A stretch of 64,000 nucleotides of DNA from assembly GCA_963764305.1 (NCBI GenBank), contig CAVXSD010000001.1, positions 1 through 64,000 on the forward strand. The letters are read 5' to 3'. Within the stretch, counting starts at the first letter, position 1; each line of letters begins with the position of its first letter. The notes under the pieces are model-generated. The model saw only the letters and a list, made by a program, of their open reading frames with translations. It had not been told where the DNA came from and did not search any database. Positions 28,987-37,472 of this stretch are shown piece by piece. The translations under genes were made by a program, and so were the position numbers. The stretch comes from Bog-473 sp963764305. GTDB taxonomy: Bacteria; Actinomycetota; Acidimicrobiia; Acidimicrobiales; RAAP-2.

Positions 28987-30628
28987 GTGCTGCGCGTCCG
29001 GTCGCTCGGGACGGTTCCCTACAACGAGGCCTACGCGCTGCAACACGCCTTGGCGACCGAGGCGGCCGACGACTACCTGCTCGTACTGCAGCACCCGCAC
29101 ACCTACACACTGGGCGCGCACGCCGACGAGCGCCATGTCCTGGTCGACCCGGCCGCGGTCGGCGCGGTGCTCGAGCGCACCGATCGCGGAGGTGACGTCA
29201 CGTACCACGGACCGGGTCAGCTCGTGGGCTATCCCATCGTCACGGTGCCCGACGACCCCGCCTCGGGTCCGGCGCACGTGCATCGCCTCGAGCAGGTGGT
29301 GATTGCAACGCTGGCCGACCTCGGCCTGGCCGGGGCGACCAGCGAGGACGGGTATCCCGGTGTGTGGCTGGACGCCGGCGGCCGGCACGCCCGCAAGGTC
29401 GCGGCCATCGGGGTGCGCACCATGCGGGCCGGCTCGGGGCGCCGTCGCACGCTCCATGGCGTGGCGCTCAACGTCACCACCGATCTGGGCCATGTTCGGC
29501 CACATCGTGCCCTGCGGCATCGCCGACCGTGGTGTGACGTCGCTCACAGCTGAGGGCATCGACGTCACGATGGAAGCCGTCGTCGACGCCTTCGTGGCGC
29601 GGGCGATCGAGGTCTTCGGCCAGGGGGGTGTGGAGCGCCACGACGTGGTGCGCGGCCCGGCTCTCGGCAACGGTGCGTCAGCAACGGAGGAGCGCCCGCT
29701 CCTGCGCCGGCTGCGCCAAGCCGGCGTGGCACCGGAAGAGGGCCTCGACATCGGGCAGCGCAAGCCGACCTGGGTACGGGTGCCCGTGCAGATCGGCAAG
29801 GGCTACCGTCGGCTCGGGGCGACGGTCCACGATCTCGGGCTCGTCACCGTGTGCGAGGAGGCGGGGTGCCCGAACATCTACGAGTGCTGGGCCGATGGCA
29901 CGGCGACCTTCATGATCAACGGCGAACGCTGCACGCGGGCGTGCGGTTTCTGCCAGGTGGACACGCGCCACCCCCTCCCGCTGTCGCCCGACGAGCCCGA
30001 CCGGGTGGCGCAGGCGGTGGAGCGGATTGGGCTCAGCCACGCAGTCGTCACCTGCGTGGCCCGCGACGATCTCCCCGACGGCGGTGCCGGGGCCATGGCG
30101 GACACCATCAGGGCGATCCGTTCCCGCACTCCGGGCACGACGGTCGAGACGCTGATTTCTGATTGCCGTGGCGACGCGGCGTCGCTCGGCATGATCTTCG
30201 AGGCCCGGCCCGACATCCTGAACCACAACATCGAGACGGTGGCCCGCCTCCAACGCGCGGTCCGGCCCTCGGCGGGCTACGCGCGGAGCCTGGCCGTGCT
30301 GGCCCGGGCGGGACAGGCCGGCCTCGTGACCAAGTCGGGCCTGATGGTGGGACTCGGCGAGCACGAGGACGAGGTCATCTCCACCATGGCGGACCTGCGG
30401 GGCGTGGGCGTCTCCATCGTCACGATCGGGCAGTACCTGCGGCCGAGCCGGGATCACCTCCCCGTGTCGCGCTACTGGACACCAGAAGAGTTCGACCACC
30501 TCCGCGAGGCTGGCGTGGCGCTCGGCCTGGCACACGTGGAGGCGTCGCCGCTGACCCGGTCGAGCTACCACGCCCGCGAAGCCGCCATGGCAGCGGGCAG
30601 CGGGCAGCGGGGCGTCATCGGAGCCTGA
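28987..30628 (+). CDS. LipB-LipA fusion: octanoyltransferase plus lipoyl synthase, one frameshift in the LipB part
   Basis: The LipB part (from GTG 28987) has LGTVPYNEAYALQHALATEA, YLLVLQHPHTYTLGAHADER, RGGDVTYHGPGQLVGYPIVT, the catalytic Lys in HARKVAAIGVR, and, after one extra G near 29490, MFGHIVPCGIADRGVTSLT with the catalytic Cys. The same frame continues without a stop through a 45-residue link (RHDVVRGPALGNGASATEER) into LipA: GLDIGQRKPTWVRVP, VTVCEEAGCPNIYECW (auxiliary cluster), ERCTRACGFCQVDTRHPLPL (radical-SAM CX3CX2C) and the terminal SPLTRSSYHAREAA. No stop triplet occurs in any + frame from about 29555 to 29900, so one indel could not hide one. LipB transfers octanoate and LipA inserts sulfur on E2, encoded just upstream. 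Confidence 0.85.
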
Positions 30629-31059
30629 TGCCGCCCAACGTGCTCTGAGCGGAGACTGCCGCCGTGCGGCGCTTTCGGGCCTCGTGGAGGGCTTGACGAC
30701 CGGCAAGACCAAGACGAGCCGCCGCACCGGTTGGCCCACGCCATCGACGCTCGATTCGTGCCGATACGAAGTTCATCGTGATACCGCACCGCTGGGACCT
30801 TCGTCGCGTACATCCGCTCGACCCTCGATGCGTCCTCTCCCAGTCAGCGAGGCGGGTGGGTGAGTGGGCCGGCACGCGCCACATTGCGACCTGCAATCGC
30901 GCGTGCTGAGCGACGTGGGACGGTCAGGCCTCCGACCATGTGAACTGGCAGGCAGAGCATCGACCCTGCCATTGAGGGGTTTGCGGTGCGCTGGACCTCT
31001 CGAAATGTGTAGCAATCTCCGCACTGCCGCAACGCGGGCACGAGTCGTGCTCAGAGTGT
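30629..31059. other. 430-base region with no gene recognised
   Basis: Between the lipoate gene and the convergent STAS gene. Short frames give no family resemblance; no tRNA-like cloverleaf or strong terminator hairpin seen. Confidence 0.4.
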
Positions 31060-31386
31060 CTATTCATCCCAGTCCTCCGACCAATCCACGATCCATGAAC
31101 TCAGGCCCACGATCTCCAATGCTGCACGGACGATCCCTCCCGGTTTCGTAAGCACCAGCCTGCCCCTTCCGTCGGCCAGGATCCGATTCTTCGCCATGAC
31201 CAGAGCTGAGATGCCACTCGAATCAATGAACGTGAGGCCCGACAGATCGACAACGACGGTGGAGCCAGCTACTTCCACCAGCGCAAGAGCCAGGCCATAG
31301 GCGGACACGATGTCCAACTCGCCGTGGAGTGCCACGACGTGGACGCCGGGAAGCTCACGCACGGTGAAGCTGAACTCGGGCGACAC
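31060..31386 (-). CDS. STAS-domain anti-sigma factor antagonist
   Basis: About 108 residues from GTG 31386 (SPEFSFTVRELPGVHVVALH); longer upstream readings look non-coding. The STAS fold is seen in GELDIVSAYGLALALVEVAG, VVVDLSGLTFIDSSGISALV (the Ser of DSSG is the usual phosphorylation site) and GRLVLTKPGGIVRAALEIVG. These proteins bind anti-sigma kinases in a partner switch; no kinase or sigma gene lies next to it. Divergent from the unknown gene at 31716. Confidence 0.85.
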   Translation of the reverse strand: MSPEFSFTVRELPGVHVVALHGELDIVSAYGLALALVEVAGSTVVVDLSGLTFIDSSGISALVMAKNRILADGRGRLVLTKPGGIVRAALEIVGLSSWIVDWSEDWDE

Positions 31387-31715
31387 GGCGATGCCATTTC
31401 CGCCGAAGGTTGCAGGTGGCAAATTGCCAGGTGGCCGGTCAGCTCTCTTGAATCTTACTCCCACCCGTAGCGTCAGCGCGCCGCTCAGAATCCCCTGCCT
31501 GCCCACAGCCACAGGCTGGTGGCCGCAACCGCCTTCGACTGGAGACGTGCCATGATTCTCATAGTCCCCATGACAGGCGTCGTGGGACAACCCGATCACT
31601 TCCCTCGGCCCGCAATGGCGCATACCGTTGCCGAGCACTGCTCCCTGGACGAGTGGGAGCCGTCATCTTGTGCGTTCACGCGTTTCGGCTCTCTCGAGCG
31701 GGGTACGGCCGGATA

Positions 31716-32155
31716 GTGGTCCGAAACCCGTTTGACGTTGAGGATGTGCCCGAACCGGAAGGCGAAGATGTCGTCGTCTTTGCCGCCTCGGTGAGCCTGA
31801 CTGGGTCCGCCAGTGATCCGAACGCAGCTAGCTGGGCTGACGTCCGAGGTGGAGATCACTCATCGATAGAGGGAACTTGGTCGAGCCCGTGGAGGAGCGA
31901 CGGGCTGCACTGGCAGGTTGGGCACGGCGAAGTACGAATTAAGAGGACGGAACCCGAGTATTCATCCTCTTTGACTGGGACAGCGGCCTGAAGCAAGGAC
32001 TGATCGAGGCCCACCGTGATGGTGCCGACAGGCTTCTCGGCAGGTACTTGAATCTCGGCGCTCCCGAGATCACGCGCCCATGGGTGGGGCTTATCGTCGA
32101 CAACGCTCGAATTGACGGACAGCACTCGGGTGGGCGCATCGATTTCCGCCGCTGA
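31716..32155 (+). CDS. unknown protein, one frameshift
   Basis: From GTG 31716: VRNPFDVEDVPEPEGEDVVV, FAASVSLTGSASDPNAASWA, then WRSDGLHWQVGHGEVRI and, after a break near 31940, TRVFILFDWDSGLKQGLIEA, DRLLGRYLNLGAPEITRPWV, GLIVDNARIDGQHSGGRIDF and stop. The joined reading of about 146 residues is coherent, with alternating hydrophobic strands and no membrane segment. I do not recognise the family. GTG 31653 is an alternative in-frame start. Confidence 0.5.
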
Positions 32156-32468
32156 CGTGGTCCTTGGCCTGGACACGAACTCACTCCGCTCGCTTGATCG
32201 AGGGCGGAGCAAGAGGATCCAGGTCATGATCATGTGAGGCAGCTGGGACTTGTCGGCCAACGTGCGGGATCCCGAACAGTGCACAACGGACAGTCCGGCT
32301 CAGCGGGTCTACCTGTGACGGGGACGTGAGACAGGTTCGGCACCTCGAGCGCGGGTCCCTGGCGGTTGGGAGGCGACCAGCGAGTGCGGTCTTTCGCGTC
32401 TGTGCGGGCAGACGCTACGGTGCGTGCAACAAGCGGACATGGAGATTGTGAGAGATCGGAGACTGGCG
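32156..32468. other. intergenic, nothing recognised
   Basis: About 310 bases between two + genes. No gene or clear regulatory element identified; GTGCGTGCAACAAGCGGACATGG near 32418 contains only weak promoter similarity. Confidence 0.35.
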
Positions 32469-32915
32469 ATGACCTCGAAGTCTGATTTCACAACTGAGGA
32501 ATGGCAGCTGATCCTCGAGGCGCCACCAAGTGCTGGGATGATCGTGGTCACCGCCCAACGAGGGGGTTCGTTCCGCGAGACCATCGCCATGGCCAAGGCC
32601 TACGCAGAGGCGCGCCAGCAGCACGGCAAGAGCGAACTACTGGATGACATCGTTGCGGCGAAACCTGAGCGGGATCACACGCACTACCACTCGCTGGAGG
32701 AGCTCAGGCAGCACGGGCTGCAACACCTGCGTGATTCGGCCGCTTTGCTGGAGAGGAAGGCGACGCCGGAAGAGGTCGACGAATATCGCCGGTTCATTGT
32801 CACGCTCTCCCACAAGGTGGCAGCGGCTCATCGGGAGCAGGGGCAAGAAGTGAGCGAGTCCGAGCAGACGGCGATCAACGACATCACGGAAGCCCTGAAC
32901 GCGACCGCCGGCTAA
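32469..32915 (+). CDS. conserved uncharacterised alpha-helical protein
   Basis: 148 residues from ATG 32469: MTSKSDFTTEEWQLILEAPP, SAGMIVVTAQRGGSFRETIA, MAKAYAEARQQHGKSELLDD, YHSLEELRQHGLQHLRDSAA, LLERKATPEEVDEYRRFIVT, LSHKVAAAHREQ, ending VSESEQTAINDITEALNATA. I recall close relatives in actinobacteria and cyanobacteria, always uncharacterised; the shape is a bundle of amphipathic helices. ATG 32424 is a longer in-frame alternative. It stands alone and intact. Confidence 0.8.
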   Translation: MTSKSDFTTEEWQLILEAPPSAGMIVVTAQRGGSFRETIAMAKAYAEARQQHGKSELLDDIVAAKPERDHTHYHSLEELRQHGLQHLRDSAALLERKATPEEVDEYRRFIVTLSHKVAAAHREQGQEVSESEQTAINDITEALNATAG

Positions 32916-33007
32916 GAAGCTCGCCGGGGTCTGCATTCGATCCAGGAGAGCGGCGCCGCGTTTTCGAGCCGAAGACTCCGGTCCCCGGTGGTAAGGAGCC
33001 GCTCGGG

Positions 33008-33923
33008 TCAGGGCTGGGTGTGACGCGCAACCGAGGCCGAGCTGCCTTTGCCCTTGCCTTGGCCTTTGCGGTGCCGCGGTCGCCTCAGACCTGAGGTTGT
33101 TCGACCGCGACCTGAGCGACGCGGAATGACGGCGGTGCGGGCGTAGACGAGCGTGGTGAGCCGTTCCCTGGAGATGTCGAAGAGCTCCACCTCAATCGGG
33201 GCGTCAGGTCCTTCTCCGAGCAGCCGGCATCTCGACCGGACTGGTCCGGCGCCTGTCTGCGCCAGGTACCGAAGATCGAGCTCGGTCACTACGGCGGGGA
33301 TGTCGAATCGACTCGACGCCATCTCCTCGGCGGCCGCCTCCGCCAGGAGGGCCACCATGGCGCCCTGCAGTGTTCCCGCCGGATTGCGCAGCTCGGGCGT
33401 GACCGGCATCTCGAGGGCACCCGCCGTGGGGTCCAGCACGGCGATGCCCGCTTCCTCCCGGAGGGGGCGGGTCAGGGTGCTGGAACCGTCGAACATGGTC
33501 GTGATGCGCGTCCCGGAGGACGGGGGCTTGACGGGATCGGCTTCACGGCGCTGCACCCGGGCGAAGCCGATGGCGCCGGTCGCCACGGGTCACATCCTCT
33601 CCCGTGACGAGATCCACGGTGGCCGTCGCCGATCGACGGCCCCGCCGGAGGATCGTCAGGCGGGTGGAGAGCGACGCGGGTGCCGGCACCGGTCGCATCC
33701 GCACCGACATGTCGGAGGTCAACATCCAGGCATCCGGGTCATCGTCGAGGACGATTCCGGCCACGACGTCGATCATGAATGCGATGACGCTCGCCCGCAC
33801 GGCACCGTGGTGGAGCACCTCCGCCCGCGGGTGCAACCTCAGCCGGAGCTCGCCGTCACAGTTCTCCGCCACGACACCAAGTCGTGCCGGAACGGAGAAG
33901 GTCTCGTTGAAGAAGTCGGTCAT
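33008..33923 (-). CDS. double-hotdog thioesterase-like protein, one frameshift
   Basis: Two hotdog domains in tandem. Domain 1 (from ATG 33923, MTDFFNETFSVPARLGVVAE): LRLHPRAEVLHHGAVRASVI, AFMIDVVAGIVLDDDPDAWM, LTSDMSVRMRPVPAPASLST. Domain 2, in another frame from about 33590: VATGAIGFARVQRREADPVK, LEMPVTPELRNPAGTLQGAM, VALLAEAAAEEMASSRFDIP, VTELDLRYLAQTGAGPVRSR. The PaaI-type N-P-x-G-T-x-Q-G-A-M motif in domain 2 suggests acyl-CoA thioesterase activity; in domain 1 the equivalent is H-H-G-A-V-R-A-S. One base change near 33590 joins them. A basic tail GRGRTTSGLRRPRHRKGQGK ends the protein. Confidence 0.75.
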
Positions 33924-34202
33924 CGGTTCGCTGAGCGAGGCATGAACCGGGCACGCTACCGGGAGGCTGCCGCTTGCCACCACTTACGACGCCACGGTGC
34001 CGGGAGGATCTCCGGTACTCCCGGTCGGGAGGTCACGCGTGGGTCTCTCCCCGGGGTTCCAGCCAGTGTTTCGTGAGCAGCCCGTCAATTCCGTAGAATC
34101 TCCGCAACGCCTCGCCGGACCAGCAGTGCCGGCGGGCCCGCATCGGATCGGACGATCACCGATGAGCAGGCACGCTCTCTGAGCCCTGGACCAAAGGACG
34201 CA

Positions 34203-35125
34203 ATGAAGATCGCGGTTGTCGGAACTGGAGCGATGGGCTCGGTGTACGCCAGCCTCCTCGGCAAGGCCGGGCACGAGGTGTGGGCCATCGACGTCTGGCA
34301 GGAGCACATCGATGCCATCGCCGCCTCCGGCCTGACCGTCTCGGGCGCCAGCGGCAGCTTCGTCGTCGACAACCTCCACGTCGGGCGCTCGCCGCAGGAC
34401 GCCGGGACCTGCGACGTGTGGCTGATCGCCACGAAGGCGTCGGAGGTCGAGCAGGTGGCGGTGGAATCGCGCCGCTGCTCGAGCCGGACAACCTGGTCAT
34501 TGCCTTCCAGAACGGGCTCGGTGCGGGGGAGCGGGTGGCGCGCCACCTTCCGCACGAGCACATCATGATCGGGATCGCCGAAGGCTTTGGCTCGTCGATC
34601 CCGGAGCCGGGCCACGTCCATCACGAAGGGATGCGCCTGATCCGGATCGGCGAGCTGCACGGTGGCCTGACCGACCGTGTCCTGCGCATCGAGCAGGCGT
34701 GGCACGACGCCGGTTTCAACGTCCAGGCCTTTGCCGACGTGACCCTCATGATCTGGGAGAAGTTCCTCTGCAACGTCACGCTCAGTGCTCCGTGTGCGGT
34801 GTTCGACGTCACCGTGGGCGAGCTGATGTCGGATCCGCAGGCCTGGGGGGTCGCTCTTGGCTGCACTGCCGAGGCCTATCGTCTCGGCACCGCCATGAGC
34901 GTCCCGTTCCCCTTCGAGGATCCGTTGCGCTACGTCACCGATTTCGCCGCCACGATTCCGAACGCCAGCCCGTCGATGCGCCTCGACCATCTGGCCCGGC
35001 GGCCTTCAGAGATCGACGTCATCAACGGGCAGGTTGTCACGCTGAGCCGGGAGCTCGGGCTCGACGCCCCCTACAACGAGACCCTCTGTGCCATTGTGCG
35101 CCACCGTGAGTCACTGTTCGCCTGA
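34203..35125 (+). CDS. ketopantoate reductase (PanE/ApbA) family, one frameshift
   Basis: NAD(P)H-dependent reductase family; 2-dehydropantoate reductases make pantoate for coenzyme A, but many relatives act on other 2-oxo acids. N-terminal MKIAVVGTGAMGSVYASLLG (nucleotide-binding GxGxxG), CDVWLIATKASEVEQVAVE, then after a break near 34470 LEPDNLVIAFQNGLGAGERV, the catalytic Lys in LMIWEKFLCNVTLSAPCAVF, and the C-terminal EIDVINGQVVTLSRELGLDA. About 307 residues. Upstream purines are weak. Confidence 0.85.
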
Positions 35126-35231
35126 GTGCTCACAGGTGCTGGTGGACCGGGCGACGACCCTGCACGGGGATCGAACGGAGACGACGGAGGCATGCGCACG
35201 ACGGCGACGAGCCAGAACAGAGGGAGCAGAC

Positions 35232-35552
35232 ATGAACGATCAGGCCGACCCGTCGACCAACGAGCTCGTCGATCTACTGGTCGGCCGACCCGGGTGGCGT
35301 CTCGAGCCGAGGTCGACGCCTGGCGCCACACCGCTCTGGTGCTTCGTCTTCGGAGGCAAGATCGAATTCTCCGTGACGGTCGAGGGGGGTTCGATCCACC
35401 TCTACGTGATGGACACCGATAAGGAGATCGTCTTCGCGGACGCCGATGGCCTGACCGCGTGGCTGAGGACGAACCGGGCTGCGGCACTGCAGGATCCCAC
35501 GGAACGGCCCTCTCGCAAGTCCCGCTTTCGCAAGCTGACCGAGTGGAACTGA
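35232..35552 (+). CDS. small unknown protein
   Basis: 106 residues from ATG 35232, preceded by AGGGAG. MNDQADPSTNELVDLLVGRP, TPLWCFVFGGKIEFSVTVEG, GSIHLYVMDTDKEIVFADAD, GLTAWLRTNRAAALQ, then a basic tail RPSRKSRFRKLTEWN. The central beta pattern is plausible for a folded protein. No family recognised. Confidence 0.6.
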   Translation: MNDQADPSTNELVDLLVGRPGWRLEPRSTPGATPLWCFVFGGKIEFSVTVEGGSIHLYVMDTDKEIVFADADGLTAWLRTNRAAALQDPTERPSRKSRFRKLTEWN

Positions 35553-35632
35553 GGCGCAGGAGCTCCCGCACCGAGAGGGAGCACAGCACCGTGCGAGGCG
35601 GTGAGACGAGGTACGGCGGGCCTGCGGGACGA

Positions 35633-36067
35633 TCAGGGCGCCACGAGCTCGATGGCGATGCCATCGGGATCACGCAGCTGCAGCGACGGGTGGCCGCCCT
35701 CGAGGACCACGCCGGCGTGGTCGACACCGACCTCGGTGAGGTGCTCGGCCCAGTCCCGCAGCGACGCACCGTCGGGCACCGCAAGGGCCACGTGGTCCAG
35801 ACCGCAGTTGGCCGAGTCGGGCGGCGGCTCCCACGTTCCCGGAGCCTTCGTGAGCACCATCACGAACTTCGCGCCCGGATGCTGGAGCGCGACGTACCCG
35901 ATGTCAGGGTCGTCCGCGAAGGGACGTAGGCCGAGCACGGCGCTGTACCACCGCGCGCTGGCGCCTACATCGGACACCAGCAACTGGATGTGCGACAGCC
36001 CGGTGATCGGCGCGCTCGAGCCCGTTCCGTCGCCCTCGGTCACCTCCCGGATCCTAGTCGACACCAC
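35633..36067 (-). CDS. VOC (glyoxalase/bleomycin-resistance) superfamily protein
   Basis: 144 residues with two beta-alpha-beta3 halves: ITGLSHIQLLVSDVGASARW, VLGLRPFADDPDIGYVALQH, PGAKFVMVLTKAPGTW, then NCGLDHVALAVPDGASLRDW, GVVLEGGHPSLQLRDPDGIA, ending IELVAP. Metal ligands His (LSHIQ), His (LDHVA) and Glu (IELVA) are present; the second ligand of the first half is not clear. Substrate unknown. Divergent from the next hydrolase. Confidence 0.85.
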   Translation of the reverse strand: MVSTRIREVTEGDGTGSSAPITGLSHIQLLVSDVGASARWYSAVLGLRPFADDPDIGYVALQHPGAKFVMVLTKAPGTWEPPPDSANCGLDHVALAVPDGASLRDWAEHLTEVGVDHAGVVLEGGHPSLQLRDPDGIAIELVAP

Positions 36068-36077
36068 CCGTCCGCAC

Positions 36078-36083
36078 TAGTCT
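36078..36083 (+). promoter_or_regulatory. candidate -10 box TAGTCT
   Basis: TAGTCT ends 8 bases before ATG 36092; no ribosome site between, consistent with leaderless start. Confidence 0.35.
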
Positions 36084-36091
36084 CCGCCGCC

Positions 36092-36829
36092 ATGACGGTC
36101 GTCCTGATCCACGGCGGCGGCACCACCGCCCGCTTCTGGGACAGGATGACGCCGTACCTGGACACCGAGCCGCTCGCCGTGGACCTGCCCGGCCGCGGCG
36201 CGCACCCGGCCGATCTGGCGACGTTGACGGTCGCGGTGGAGGTGGCCTCGGTCGTGGCCGACATCGAGGAGGCCGCGCCCGCCGGGCTGGTCACGCTCGT
36301 GGCGCACTCCTCGGGGGGCCTGGTCGTGCCCGGCGTCGTCGCCGCGCTCGGGGGCCGGGTGGGCGCCATCGTCCTCAACGCCGCCCTCGTGCCGGTCGAG
36401 GGGGGCTGCGGCATCGACTGCATGCAGGAGCGGCACCGCGACGGCTTGCGCCTGGCCGTTGCCGCCGCGGAGGAGGACGGCCGCACGGTCACCCTGCCGG
36501 CCCCTGCCGCCGATTTCGACGCCTTGCGCCACGCCTACGGCGGCGACCCGTTGGACGATGCGACCCTGGCCTTCGTGCTCGACCCCGTGCGCTCGGTCGA
36601 GGACACCGTCCAGCACTACTTCCAGCCCGTGCACTGGTCGGCCGCCGCCGGCGTCCCGATCACCTACGTGTTGAACGAGCGGGACCGCCCCGTCCGCCGG
36701 GACGACCAGGAGGTCATGGTGCGGCGCCTCCCGGCTCCGGCGGAGGTCATCGGGGTCGACTCGGGCCACCTGCTGCCCGTGACGTCACCCGCTGCCTTCG
36801 CGGAGATCGTCACCCGCGTCGCCGCCTGA
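36092..36829 (+). CDS. alpha/beta hydrolase
   Basis: 245 residues: MTVVLIHGGGTTARFWDRMT (oxyanion HG motif), EPLAVDLPGRGAHPADLATL, nucleophile VTLVAHSSGGLVVPGVVAAL (Ser in A-H-S-S-G), acid in ITYVLNERDRPVRRDDQEVM and His in VIGVDSGHLLPVTSPAAFAE. Close to the salicylate esterase/MenH-like group; substrate unknown. The 3' end overlaps the last codons of the convergent secreted protein by 45 bases. Confidence 0.88.
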   Translation: MTVVLIHGGGTTARFWDRMTPYLDTEPLAVDLPGRGAHPADLATLTVAVEVASVVADIEEAAPAGLVTLVAHSSGGLVVPGVVAALGGRVGAIVLNAALVPVEGGCGIDCMQERHRDGLRLAVAAAEEDGRTVTLPAPAADFDALRHAYGGDPLDDATLAFVLDPVRSVEDTVQHYFQPVHWSAAAGVPITYVLNERDRPVRRDDQEVMVRRLPAPAEVIGVDSGHLLPVTSPAAFAEIVTRVAA

Positions 36830-37423
36830 GGGGGCGGCGGGCAGCACCACCCTCCCGGCGCGCTCCTCCTGCACGGCGCGCCGGCGCCGGAGCACGAGTG
36901 GCGTGACCAATGCGAGTGCCAGCACGGCCACGACGAGCAGGGCCACACCGATGGCGCCGGCCGAGAGCCGCTTTTTGGCCGCGTGCTGGGTCCGGACCAC
37001 CCTCGCCGCGTCGGCGGGGGAGTTGGGCTGCGCGCTCGGCGCCTGACGCGCTGGAGTGTTGCGCCGCCTGCGGGAACACCTGGGCCCTCACCGCACCGGG
37101 GAAGCGAACGAGCAGGTCCTGCACCTGGTTGAGGCCCCCATCGGCCTGCTCCACCTGTTCGTAGGTGGAGATGGACGTGGCCGGCATGGACAGCGCGCCC
37201 CTGGCTGCGGCGGGGTCGCGAGCATTCGCCGCGAACAGAGCGGAACCGAGCAGTCCCTGGGACGTGGCCGCGTGGCCCGGACCGAGATCGGGGATGACGA
37301 CGGTGCCGAGCGATCCGGCGGCCCCGGAGGCCCCGGCGGCCCCGAGGCGGCGGAGCCGGCGGCGCCGGCGCCCACCAGCAGGAGAGCCACCAGCAGGAGG
37401 AGCGCCCGGCCGCACCGTGCCAC
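36785..37423 (-). CDS. secreted, C-terminally membrane-anchored protein, frameshifted
   Basis: From GTG 37423 a signal peptide ARCGRALLLLVALLLVGAGA is followed, in other frames, by GTVVIPDLGPGHAATSQGLL, GSALFAANARDPAAARGALS, TYEQVEQADGGLNQVQDLLV and FPGAVRAQVFPQAAQHS. A C-terminal transmembrane helix (AGAIGVALLVVAVLALALVT) precedes basic residues and a short cytoplasmic tail. Two one-base changes near 37330 and 37020 are needed. Type I membrane topology is likely. Family not recognised. It follows metH on the same strand after 50 bases. Confidence 0.6.
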
Positions 37424-37472
37424 GGCGCCGGCGGCACGGGACCAGGCCCACGCGGTGCGGCCCGCGCCGTCC

